In this document: positions 54,269-61,967 of the stretch, piece after piece
Layout of the letters: the number at the start of each line of letters is the position of its first letter
Position numbering within the stretch: the stretch's first letter is position 1
From: Flavobacterium sp. HSC-32F16
GTDB lineage: Bacteria; Bacteroidota; Bacteroidia; Flavobacteriales; Flavobacteriaceae
Direction: 5' to 3'
Assembly (NCBI RefSeq): GCF_024171645.1
Contig: NZ_JALKAC010000001.1
Coordinates: 1,364,001 to 1,428,000 of the forward strand
DNA length: 64,000 nt
Made by a program: the position numbers and the translations under genes
Notes under the pieces: model-generated
The model's input: only the letters and a program-made list of their open reading frames with translations
The model's database searches: none
Told to the model about the DNA's origin: nothing

Positions 54269-55399
54269 ATGAAATTTAAATTTCTATTTTTATTTTGTCT
54301 GGCTGTCGTAAACATTCAGGCACAAGTTAAAAAACCAGCAGCAAAACCTGCTGCAAAAGCAGGAGCAGTAAAGACTGTTGCCGCGGCAGATCCAAACGAA
54401 GGGATTTTTGCTGCGATTTCTACAACCAAAGGAGACATTATTTTATCATTAGAATATGTAAAAGCTCCTGTAACGGTGGCAAACTTTATTACTTTGGCAG
54501 AAGGAACAAATCCTAATGTAAAAGCATCTCTTAAAGGAAAACCTTTTTATGACGGTTTAAAATTCCACAGAGTTATTAATGATTTCATGATTCAGGGTGG
54601 TGATCCTGACGGAAATGGTTCTGGTGGTCCCGGATTTTCTTTTAAAGATGAATTTGCAGACGATTTAAAATTTGAAAAAGGCGGTGTATTAGCTATGGCA
54701 AATTCTGGTCCGGCAACAAACGGAAGCCAGTTTTTCATTACACATAAAGATACACCTTGGTTAAACGGAAAACATACTATTTTTGGTCATGTAGTTTCTG
54801 GAATGGACGTTGTGAATAAAATTGTTCAGGACGATGTTATGACCAAAATTGTAATTACATGTAAAGGTGCTCCAGCAAAGAAATTTGATGCTTTAAAAGT
54901 ATTAAGTGATGATGTAAAAAAAGAACAGACCAAAAAAGACGAAGCTAAAAAAGTAGTGGCAGCAAAAGCCGCTTATTTTACAGCAACAAAAGCTAAAGCG
55001 ACTGCAACATCATCTAACTTAAAGTATGTTATTACCAAAAAAGGAACTGGCGTAAAAGGTGCTGAAGGTTCCAATATTTTTTTCCATTACGCTGGATATT
55101 TTGAAGACGGAACTCTTTTTGACAGTAGTATAGCCGAAGTTGCAAAAGCTTACGGAAAATACGATGCTAACAGAGATGCACAAGGCGGTTACAAAGCTTT
55201 CCCTTTTACAGTGGGTAAAAAAGACGGTATGATTCCTGGTTTTATTGAAGCTCTGGATATGATGACAGATGGAGAAAAAGCCATTTTCTTCCTGCCTTCA
55301 AACCTGGCTTACGGAGAAAAAGGTGCCGGAGGTGTAATTCCACCAAATGCTACTTTGATTTTTGAAATTGAAACTTATCAAAATCAACCAGCGAAATAA
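54269..55399 (+). CDS. Cyclophilin-FKBP fusion peptidyl-prolyl isomerase, secreted
   Basis: 376 residues; a paralogue of the upstream gene with the same cyclophilin (about 45-205) then FKBP (about 262-376) order. FHRVINDFMIQGGDPDGNG, MANSGPATNGSQFFITH and IFFHYAGYFEDGTLFDSS are present. It differs in having a plain signal peptide (ending IQAQ) and an Ala/Lys/Pro-rich linker in place of a lipobox, so one enzyme is anchored and the other free. It lies 46 bases after the first copy and ends at a strong terminator. Confidence 0.93.
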   Translation: MKFKFLFLFCLAVVNIQAQVKKPAAKPAAKAGAVKTVAAADPNEGIFAAISTTKGDIILSLEYVKAPVTVANFITLAEGTNPNVKASLKGKPFYDGLKFHRVINDFMIQGGDPDGNGSGGPGFSFKDEFADDLKFEKGGVLAMANSGPATNGSQFFITHKDTPWLNGKHTIFGHVVSGMDVVNKIVQDDVMTKIVITCKGAPAKKFDALKVLSDDVKKEQTKKDEAKKVVAAKAAYFTATKAKATATSSNLKYVITKKGTGVKGAEGSNIFFHYAGYFEDGTLFDSSIAEVAKAYGKYDANRDAQGGYKAFPFTVGKKDGMIPGFIEALDMMTDGEKAIFFLPSNLAYGEKGAGGVIPPNATLIFEIETYQNQPAK

Positions 55400-55420
55400 T
55401 TTTTTCTTAAAAAATTACCA

Positions 55421-55453
55421 AGCCGTCAAATCTAAAAATTTGACGGCTTTTTT
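55421..55453 (+). terminator. Terminator of the nrnA-gldI-isomerase operon
   Basis: AGCCGTCAAAT (55421-55431) pairs perfectly with ATTTGACGGCT (55438-55448), followed by a T run. Confidence 0.9.
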
Positions 55454-55602
55454 ATTTCACACATTCTGCTAAATCTTCAAATTTCAATTAAATAAAAGCA
55501 CTTAAACAGACGCAATGATAACGTTTGCGTATATTTTCTATTAATTCCTAAACAAAATAGCTTACCTTTGCCAGCTTGAATTTTTTAAAACATACAATCA
55601 AA

Positions 55603-56499
55603 ATGTCACAAAACAACGTATTAAAAGGAGTATTTTTAGTTGCTTTAGGAGCTACAAGTTACGGAATGTTAGCTACTTTCGTAAAAATGGCTTATACTGA
55701 AGGATACACTACAGCAGAAGTAACAACATCACAATTTATACTTGGTATAATTGGTATTTTGATTATAAACGCATTTCAAAAGGCAAAAAATAAAGAGAAA
55801 ACTGTAAAAGCCTCTCCAAAAAACATTTTCAATCTAATGCTTGCCGGAACTTCCTTAGGAATGACCAGTTTATTTTATTATTTAGCGGTAAAATACATTC
55901 CGGTTTCTATTGGAATTGTTCTGTTAATGCAGACAGTTTGGATGGGAGTTTTACTGGAAATGATTTTAGAAAAAAAACTGCCTTCAACGCAAAAAGTAAT
56001 TGCTGTTTTAATCGTTCTCGTTGGAACTGCTTTGGCAACCAATATAATCAACAATGACATTCAACTGGATTGGCGTGGTATTGGCTGGGGAGTTTTGGCC
56101 GCAGCTTCATTTACAACAACCATGTTTACTGCAAATCGTGTAGCTACAGAGATTTCTTCTGCTCAACGCAGTTTATATATGCTGCTGGGTGGTGCTGTAA
56201 TTGTATTTACTTTTGGCTTCATTACGCAGGTTACACCTTTTAACCTGACAATTTTCTTAAAATGGGGAATTATTTTATCATTATTTGGAACTATCATTCC
56301 TCCAATGCTTATGAATTTAGGTTTTCCGTTAACCGGAATTGGATTAGGAAGTATCGTTTCTGCTTTAGAACTTCCCGTTTCGGTAATGATGGCGTTTGTA
56401 CTTTTAAATGAAAAAGTAATCTTGCTGCAATGGCTTGGAATTATTTTAATCATTTTTGCTATCATTATTATGAATGTGAACTTTAAACGAAAAATTTAA
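55603..56499 (+). CDS. EamA-family (DMT) transporter
   Basis: 298 residues from the ATG at 55603 (MSQNNVLKGVFLV). Ten hydrophobic helices in two EamA halves (about 8-145 and 160-292); GATSYGMLATFVKMAY and LLQWLGIILIIFAIIIM are typical. Substrate is not predictable; amino acids and nucleobase-like metabolites are common. A perfect -7 element TACCTTTG (55563-55570) sets the start site and makes the upstream TTG start at 55576 unlikely. Confidence 0.92.
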   Translation: MSQNNVLKGVFLVALGATSYGMLATFVKMAYTEGYTTAEVTTSQFILGIIGILIINAFQKAKNKEKTVKASPKNIFNLMLAGTSLGMTSLFYYLAVKYIPVSIGIVLLMQTVWMGVLLEMILEKKLPSTQKVIAVLIVLVGTALATNIINNDIQLDWRGIGWGVLAAASFTTTMFTANRVATEISSAQRSLYMLLGGAVIVFTFGFITQVTPFNLTIFLKWGIILSLFGTIIPPMLMNLGFPLTGIGLGSIVSALELPVSVMMAFVLLNEKVILLQWLGIILIIFAIIIMNVNFKRKI

Positions 56500-56587
56500 G
56501 ACTTTTTCGCCTTATTAAAAAAATACTGTCTTGTAATGTAATAAGTGTTAATTTTTTTCATAATTTAGTCATAAATAATTAATTATC

Positions 56588-56944
56588 ATGAACTTACCTT
56601 GGCATTTATATTTAATGGCGATACTTTATATACTTGCCGGATTCAATCATTTTCGAAATCCAGGAATGTACACTAAAATCATTCCTCCTTTTTTTAAAAA
56701 CCCAAAATTAATCAATGTTCTAAGCGGTATTGCCGAAATTGTATTAGGTATTTCTCTAATGTTTTCGTTTACAACACAATACGCCGCATGGGGAATTATT
56801 GCACTTTTAATTGCCATATTTCCTGCCAATTTATATATGTTTCAAAATAAAAAAGCAAGTTTTGGTTTACCAAAATGGATTTTATTTGTACGTTTACCCT
56901 TGCAATTAGTTTTGATTGTATGGGCATTCCAATATACCCTTTAA
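56588..56944 (+). CDS. DoxX-like membrane protein
   Basis: 118 residues with four hydrophobic helices. LPWHLYLMAILYILAGFNHF, NVLSGIAEIVLGISL and IFPANLYMFQ fit the DoxX/DoxD-like family of small membrane proteins often linked to redox or thiol metabolism. No catalytic residue is evident. It starts 88 bases after the EamA gene and 33 bases before aqpZ, so the two may share a transcript. Confidence 0.85.
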   Translation: MNLPWHLYLMAILYILAGFNHFRNPGMYTKIIPPFFKNPKLINVLSGIAEIVLGISLMFSFTTQYAAWGIIALLIAIFPANLYMFQNKKASFGLPKWILFVRLPLQLVLIVWAFQYTL

Positions 56945-56977
56945 CAAACAAATCTATTAATCTAAAATTATTTTATT

Positions 56978-57685
56978 ATGAAAAAATTGTTTGCAGAGTT
57001 CTTTGGAACTTATTGGCTGGTTTTTGGAGGATGCGGAAGTGCCATTTTTGCTGCCGCATATCCTGATTTAGGAATTGGGTTTGCAGGTGTTGCTTTGGCA
57101 TTTGGTTTAACGGTTTTAACAATGGCTTATGCTGTTGGTCATATTTCAGGCGGACATTTTAATCCTGCTGTTTCAATTGGCTTATGGGCTGGCGGAAGAT
57201 TCTCTGCCAAAGATCTAATTCCGTATATAATTGCTCAGTGTGTTGGTGCAATTACTGCAGCAGGAACCTTATATACAATAGCATCTGGAAAAGCAGGATT
57301 TGTAATTGATAATACTAAAGCCGGAGCTTTTGCCTCAAATGGTTTTGGCCCTTTTTCTCCAGACGGATATTCATTACAAGCTGCGTTTATAGCTGAATTT
57401 GTGCTGACATTGTTTTTCTTATTGATAATTTTAGGGGCTACTGATAAATTTGCAAGTACAAGTTTCTGTGGTATTGTAATTGGTTTAGGACTGACTTTGA
57501 TACACTTAATCAGTATTCCAATTACCAATACATCTGTAAATCCTGCAAGATCCTTATCTCAGGCAATATTTGCAGGCGGAACACCGCTTTCACAGGTTTG
57601 GCTCTTTTGGACAGCACCAATTTTAGGTGCTATTGCAGCCGGATTTATTTATAAATTATTGCTGCAAAACCACGCAGAGGCTTAA
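56978..57685 (+). CDS. aqpZ: Aquaporin Z
   Basis: 235 residues with six helices and two half-helices carrying both NPA motifs (N62 in HFNPAVSIG and N188 in SVNPARSL). The narrow-filter residues F, H176 and R191 match the water-selective AqpZ pattern and not the glycerol channels. Full length. It lies 33 bases after the DoxX-like gene and ends at a terminator. Confidence 0.96.
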   Translation: MKKLFAEFFGTYWLVFGGCGSAIFAAAYPDLGIGFAGVALAFGLTVLTMAYAVGHISGGHFNPAVSIGLWAGGRFSAKDLIPYIIAQCVGAITAAGTLYTIASGKAGFVIDNTKAGAFASNGFGPFSPDGYSLQAAFIAEFVLTLFFLLIILGATDKFASTSFCGIVIGLGLTLIHLISIPITNTSVNPARSLSQAIFAGGTPLSQVWLFWTAPILGAIAAGFIYKLLLQNHAEA

Positions 57686-57708
57686 AAATTCTATATAATT
57701 CTAAAATT

Positions 57709-57750
57709 AAAAGAGAAAATCTGATATATTTATATTGGGTTTTCTCTTTT
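57709..57750 (+). terminator. Terminator after aqpZ
   Basis: AAAAGAGAAAA (57709-57719) pairs with TTTTCTCTTTT (57740-57750), loop 20 bases, then T-rich sequence. Confidence 0.75.
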
Positions 57751-57805
57751 TCTTTAGATAAAAACGAAAAAGAACTGCTTCTTTCTAACTTAAATCTAAT
57801 TTGTT

Positions 57806-58642
57806 ATGAATGAAATTATTTCTTACTTCAGCACCATTCCGTCTTCACACCGAAGTTTAATTTTAGTGGGCGGTATTACGATTTTTTGGCTAATTGAAAA
57901 TACATTCCCGTTGTTCCAAATGCAGTATCGAAAATGGCATCATGCCGGAATCAATATTTTCTTTACCATTACGACTATCATTGTCAATTTCATTCTGGCT
58001 TTTATCCTGATAAGAACAGCTGGCTGGACAACCGAAAACCATTTTGGAATTTTACAATGGCTGCCTCAAATACCTGCCTGGCTTTATACCATTATAGGAT
58101 TATTGCTGCTCGATTTAATTGGTGCCTATCTTGTTCATTTGGTCGAACATAAAATAAAATTTTTATGGCGATTTCATCTTATTCACCATACTGATACCTG
58201 GATTGATACAACAACAGCAAACAGGCATCACCCGGGAGAAAGTATAATTCGTTTTGCTTTTACCACACTTGGTGTTTTTATTGTGGGAAGTCCAATGTGG
58301 ATGGTTTTTCTATATCAGTCATTGTCTGTAATAGCTTCTCAGTTTAATCATGCGAATATTTCTCTGCCAAATAAACTAGATGTTTTTCTCAGCTACTTTA
58401 TCGTTTCTCCAAATATGCACAAAGTGCACCATCATTATATTTTACCTTATACAGATAGTAATTATGGTAATATTTTTTCCGTTTGGGACAGGCTTTTTGG
58501 CACTTTTACCACTCTGCCAAAAGATCAGTTAATTTATGGTGTTGACACGCATATGGAGCGCGAAGAAAACAATCAATTAAAAAATTTACTGCAAATTCCG
58601 TTTCAAAAATCAAGATCTGCAAAAAATACTAAAAATCAATAA
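57806..58642 (+). CDS. Sterol desaturase / fatty acid hydroxylase-family membrane di-iron protein
   Basis: 278 residues with about four membrane helices. The histidine clusters of the di-iron family are intact: H111-x3-H115 (HLVEH), H124-x2-H127-H128 (FHLIHHTD), H182 (FNHANI) and H205-x2-H208-H209 (MHKVHHHY), plus NRHHPGE. Members hydroxylate or desaturate lipids at the membrane. The substrate is not evident; the region has no pathway genes that would indicate it. It stands alone. Confidence 0.92.
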   Translation: MNEIISYFSTIPSSHRSLILVGGITIFWLIENTFPLFQMQYRKWHHAGINIFFTITTIIVNFILAFILIRTAGWTTENHFGILQWLPQIPAWLYTIIGLLLLDLIGAYLVHLVEHKIKFLWRFHLIHHTDTWIDTTTANRHHPGESIIRFAFTTLGVFIVGSPMWMVFLYQSLSVIASQFNHANISLPNKLDVFLSYFIVSPNMHKVHHHYILPYTDSNYGNIFSVWDRLFGTFTTLPKDQLIYGVDTHMEREENNQLKNLLQIPFQKSRSAKNTKNQ

Positions 58643-58753
58643 AAAAATATCGCTGAGCGAAACAACTAATTATTTTTTTTATTAATATTGATATATAAAA
58701 TGAAAATCAATCTATTAATCATTAACCCTCTATTTTGAATTAATTTTCACGAG

Positions 58754-59032
58754 ATGAAAAAGAGTAACCGCAAAGAATTGAATTGGGAACAAACGGAAAA
58801 ATTAGTTTCGTTGGCCTTAGAAGAAAGAAATCCATTTGAAATTATAAAAAAAGAATTTGGATTGGCAGAAAAAGAAGTTCTTGAGATCATGAAAAAGAAA
58901 ATGCCTCTTGAAAAATTTGAGATGTGGAAGAAGAAAGCTATTGCAAATAAACCAAAACCAAAGCCCGTTAAAATTGATGATTTTGACGAAGATTTGGACG
59001 GCAAATATTACATAAAGAATAAGTTCGACTAA
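58754..59032 (+). CDS. DUF2805 / TIGR03643-family small protein
   Basis: 92 residues, soluble and basic. LNWEQTEKLVSLALEERNPF and FEIIKKEFGLAEKEVLEIMKK form a helix-turn-helix-like core, followed by a Lys/Pro-rich stretch. This matches the DUF2805/TIGR03643 family, which occurs widely in bacteria but has no known role. A short hairpin terminator follows at once. Confidence 0.85.
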   Translation: MKKSNRKELNWEQTEKLVSLALEERNPFEIIKKEFGLAEKEVLEIMKKKMPLEKFEMWKKKAIANKPKPKPVKIDDFDEDLDGKYYIKNKFD

Positions 59033-59040
59033 GATTTAAA

Positions 59041-59065
59041 ACTCCTGTTTTCGGGAGTTTTTTTT
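59041..59065 (+). terminator. Terminator after DUF2805
   Basis: ACTCC (59041-59045) pairs with GGAGT (59054-59058), followed by eight T. Confidence 0.8.
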
Positions 59066-59133
59066 ATATTTTCAATTTGATTGTAACGTTTACATATTTT
59101 TTAAGTCCAATAGACATAACTAAACATAAACAA

Positions 59134-60987
59134 ATGAAAAAAATACTTTACACCTTAGCTCTTGCGGTAACGCTTTGGAGCTGTAAAACAGGTAGTACTT
59201 CTGGAAAAAGCAATATTGTAGGAGTTAATATTAATTTGGTTGATGTAAAAGATGATAAAGTTTTAGTAACGGTAACACCTCCGAAAATTAAAACAGATGA
59301 AATCATTTACAGCATTCCTAAAACTGTTCCTGGAACCTATTCTACTGATAATTATGGAAAATATTCCGAAGATTTTAAAGCTTTTGATGTTAAAGGAAAT
59401 GCTTTAACTGTAAAAAGACTTGACGATAATTCCTGGTCTATTTCGAATGCAAAAGCTTTAGCAAAAATCACTTATTTAGTTAATGATACTTTTGATACTG
59501 AAAAAGGAACCGGATTTGGTAATGACGACGTTTTTTCTCCGGCGGGTACAAATATCAAGGCAGGTGTAAATTTCATGGTAAATACACATGGTTTTGTAGG
59601 TTATTTTAAAGACAATTTAGAAGTTCCTTATAAAGTTACCATTACTCATCCTGAAACACTTTGGGGCGCAACATCTATGACAGATGAAGATGCAAGCAAT
59701 ACAAGTGATATTTTTACGACATCTCGTTACGCTGTTTTGGTTGAAAACCCAATTATGTACTCTAAACCAGATTACACTACTTTCAACGTAAACGGAATGG
59801 ATATTTTAATTGCGGTTTATTCTCCAACTGGAAAATATACGGCGGAAAGTATCACTCCGGAAATGAAAACAATGATGACGGCTCAAAAGAACTTTTTGGG
59901 TAAAGTAAATGCTACTAAAAAATATACCGTTTTATTATATTTATCGAGTATGGCAAAAGATGATGCACATGGTTTTGGGGCTTTAGAGCATCCAACAGCC
60001 ACTACAGTTGTACTTCCTGAATCTATGCCGAAAGAAAAACTGGTAGAATCAATGAAAGATGTGGTCTCTCACGAGTTTTTCCATATTGTAACTCCTTTGA
60101 CTATCCACTCAAAAGAAATTCAGTATTTTGATTATAATGCCCCTCAAATGTCTGAACATTTATGGATGTACGAAGGTGTAACGGAATATTTTGCAAACCT
60201 TTTCCAAATCAATCAAGGTTTAATCGATGAAGCTGAATTTTATACTCGTATAGCTGATAAAATTGAGCAGGCAAAAAGCTTAGACGATACCATGTCGTTT
60301 ACTGTAATGAGTAAAAATGTATTAGAGCAGCCGTACAAAGACCAATACTTAAATGTGTACCAAAAAGGTGCTTTGATTGGAATGTGTATTGATATTATCA
60401 TTAGAGAAAAAAGCAACGGAGAAAAAGGAATCCTTGATTTAATGCATAAATTATCAAGCGAATACGGTATTGAAAAACCATTTAACGACGATGAGCTTTT
60501 TGCTAAAATAACCTCTTTAACTTATCCTGAAGTGGGTGAATTCTTAAACAAATATGTTAAGGGAACGACACCAATTCCTTACGATTTTTACCTTGCTAAA
60601 GTAGGTGTAACAAAAGCTCGTGAGAAAAAAGCCGGTCCAATTTTCTTAAAAGGACAAACTCCCTATATCACGATTGATAAACAGACAAAAGAAATTGCTG
60701 TTCGTTCTGATATTGAACCAAATGAATTCTTCAAAAACCTTAATCTAAAAGGCGGCGATAAAATTTTGGCAGTAAATAACAAAGCGTATTCTCTAGAAAA
60801 TATTTACGATCTTATTACTGAAAGTGAAACCTGGAAAGAAAATGATCCAATTACTTTAAAAGTAAAACGCGGCACTAAAGAAGAAACTATAAAAGGAACA
60901 GTTAAACTTCCATTTGAAGAGACTGAAACTTTTAAAGCAACTGATGCTTCTAAAGACAAACTTAAAAATGCATGGTTAAAAGGATAA
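59134..60987 (+). CDS. M61-family (glycyl aminopeptidase-like) metallopeptidase lipoprotein with PDZ domain
   Basis: 617 residues from the ATG at 59134; a longer frame to 59077 is rejected since the signal peptide starts here (MKKILYTLALAV) and ends in the lipobox LWSC (C17). The catalytic region has HEFFHIV (H313, E314, H317) and a downstream YEGVTEYFAN supplying the third zinc ligand. A PDZ domain lies near the end (about 525-600; LKGGDKILAVNNKAYS). M61 enzymes remove N-terminal glycine or similar residues. Probably periplasmic. Confidence 0.9.
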   Translation: MKKILYTLALAVTLWSCKTGSTSGKSNIVGVNINLVDVKDDKVLVTVTPPKIKTDEIIYSIPKTVPGTYSTDNYGKYSEDFKAFDVKGNALTVKRLDDNSWSISNAKALAKITYLVNDTFDTEKGTGFGNDDVFSPAGTNIKAGVNFMVNTHGFVGYFKDNLEVPYKVTITHPETLWGATSMTDEDASNTSDIFTTSRYAVLVENPIMYSKPDYTTFNVNGMDILIAVYSPTGKYTAESITPEMKTMMTAQKNFLGKVNATKKYTVLLYLSSMAKDDAHGFGALEHPTATTVVLPESMPKEKLVESMKDVVSHEFFHIVTPLTIHSKEIQYFDYNAPQMSEHLWMYEGVTEYFANLFQINQGLIDEAEFYTRIADKIEQAKSLDDTMSFTVMSKNVLEQPYKDQYLNVYQKGALIGMCIDIIIREKSNGEKGILDLMHKLSSEYGIEKPFNDDELFAKITSLTYPEVGEFLNKYVKGTTPIPYDFYLAKVGVTKAREKKAGPIFLKGQTPYITIDKQTKEIAVRSDIEPNEFFKNLNLKGGDKILAVNNKAYSLENIYDLITESETWKENDPITLKVKRGTKEETIKGTVKLPFEETETFKATDASKDKLKNAWLKG

Positions 60988-61003
60988 TTTCTTTAAACTC
61001 ATA

Positions 61004-61036
61004 AAAAAAACCGACAAGAAATTGTCGGTTTTTTTT
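61004..61036. terminator. Bidirectional terminator between convergent genes
   Basis: AACCGACAA/TTGTCGGTT core (61010-61017 with 61022-61029) flanked by A7 and T8. Confidence 0.88.
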
Positions 61037-61076
61037 ATATCTATTTTGTAAGAACTTTGTAAAAGTTTTTGATATA

Positions 61077-61520
61077 CTATTTCTTAACCGGAAACTTCCA
61101 GTCAAATTCATCTTTACTATTGATAATCGCTCCTATTTCGAATTTTACAACCTCATCAAATTCTGTTTGAAGAATAAACCAGTTGTCTTCGTTGAAGTAA
61201 TTTTCGAAAGTATCAAAAGTTTCCTGATTGTATTTTGTGATGCCTTTTGCAGCGAAATCTTTCTTTACATCAGCAATTTTTCTTCCTATTAATTTGAATC
61301 CAAAAACCTCCAGATCATTACTTGAAGCCACAAGATAACCTAGTTTCGAATCTTCTTCTTCATAAAATGTCAATCTGATTTTATGTGCATTATATACAAA
61401 AATCACATTATCATCTTCGTCTTTATAACTTTTATCAGGTTTTCCTAAAACAGCTGTAACATCGTTCTGCTTCATTCCGAAAAGCAGTTTATCAATTCCT
61501 GATTTTAAATTTATTTTCAT
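61077..61520 (-). CDS. Small soluble protein of unknown function
   Basis: 147 residues, acidic and rich in aromatic residues; MKINLKSGIDKLLFGMKQND then VTAVLGKPDKSYKDEDDN. The GMxxxDVxxxLGxPD pattern appears in SMI1/immunity-like and OmlA-like repeats, but nothing is decisive. There is no signal peptide, so it should be cytoplasmic. It lies 75 bases after the 119-residue protein gene on the same strand. Confidence 0.7.
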   Translation of the reverse strand: MKINLKSGIDKLLFGMKQNDVTAVLGKPDKSYKDEDDNVIFVYNAHKIRLTFYEEEDSKLGYLVASSNDLEVFGFKLIGRKIADVKKDFAAKGITKYNQETFDTFENYFNEDNWFILQTEFDEVVKFEIGAIINSKDEFDWKFPVKK

Positions 61521-61595
61521 ATTTACTTTTGTTTAAAGTGCAAATTTCGTGAAGTTTTTATAAAGTTGACTATATTTCTTTTTTAATTAAATAAA

Positions 61596-61955
61596 TTATT
61601 TTATACGACCAACCTTTTGGGCAACTGCTATATAATCTTCAGATTCAACAAAATCTATAGCTTCTAATATTACTCTTTTAAAGGAATCTCTTTCTTTTTT
61701 CGAAATGTCTGGACCAAATTCAGCAATTTTAATTTCTAAGAGCAGTTTTTTTTCTAATTCTGATCGAATATCGACGTCTTTACCGTCAAAACGAAGACTG
61801 CCAGGAGTTGGCTTAACATAATCTTTTGTACTTTTTTCTAACAACATCTTTTGTACAAATTCAACTTCATAAAAAACTGAATTATCTTTTTTCATTTTTA
61901 AAGTTATGGTTCCTCCATCCATCCAAAACAATACTTCTTCAATCACTATTTCCAT
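61596..61955 (-). CDS. Small soluble protein of unknown function
   Basis: 119 residues without signal peptide or membrane segment. MEIVIEEVLFWMDGGTITLK and KDVDIRSELEKKLLLEIKI suggest a compact alpha/beta protein. Not recognised. It starts 12 bases after the GH92 stop codon and may share its transcript, though a soluble unknown protein is an unexpected partner for a secreted mannosidase. Confidence 0.65.
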   Translation of the reverse strand: MEIVIEEVLFWMDGGTITLKMKKDNSVFYEVEFVQKMLLEKSTKDYVKPTPGSLRFDGKDVDIRSELEKKLLLEIKIAEFGPDISKKERDSFKRVILEAIDFVESEDYIAVAQKVGRIK

Positions 61956-61967
61956 AAAAATAAAAAT

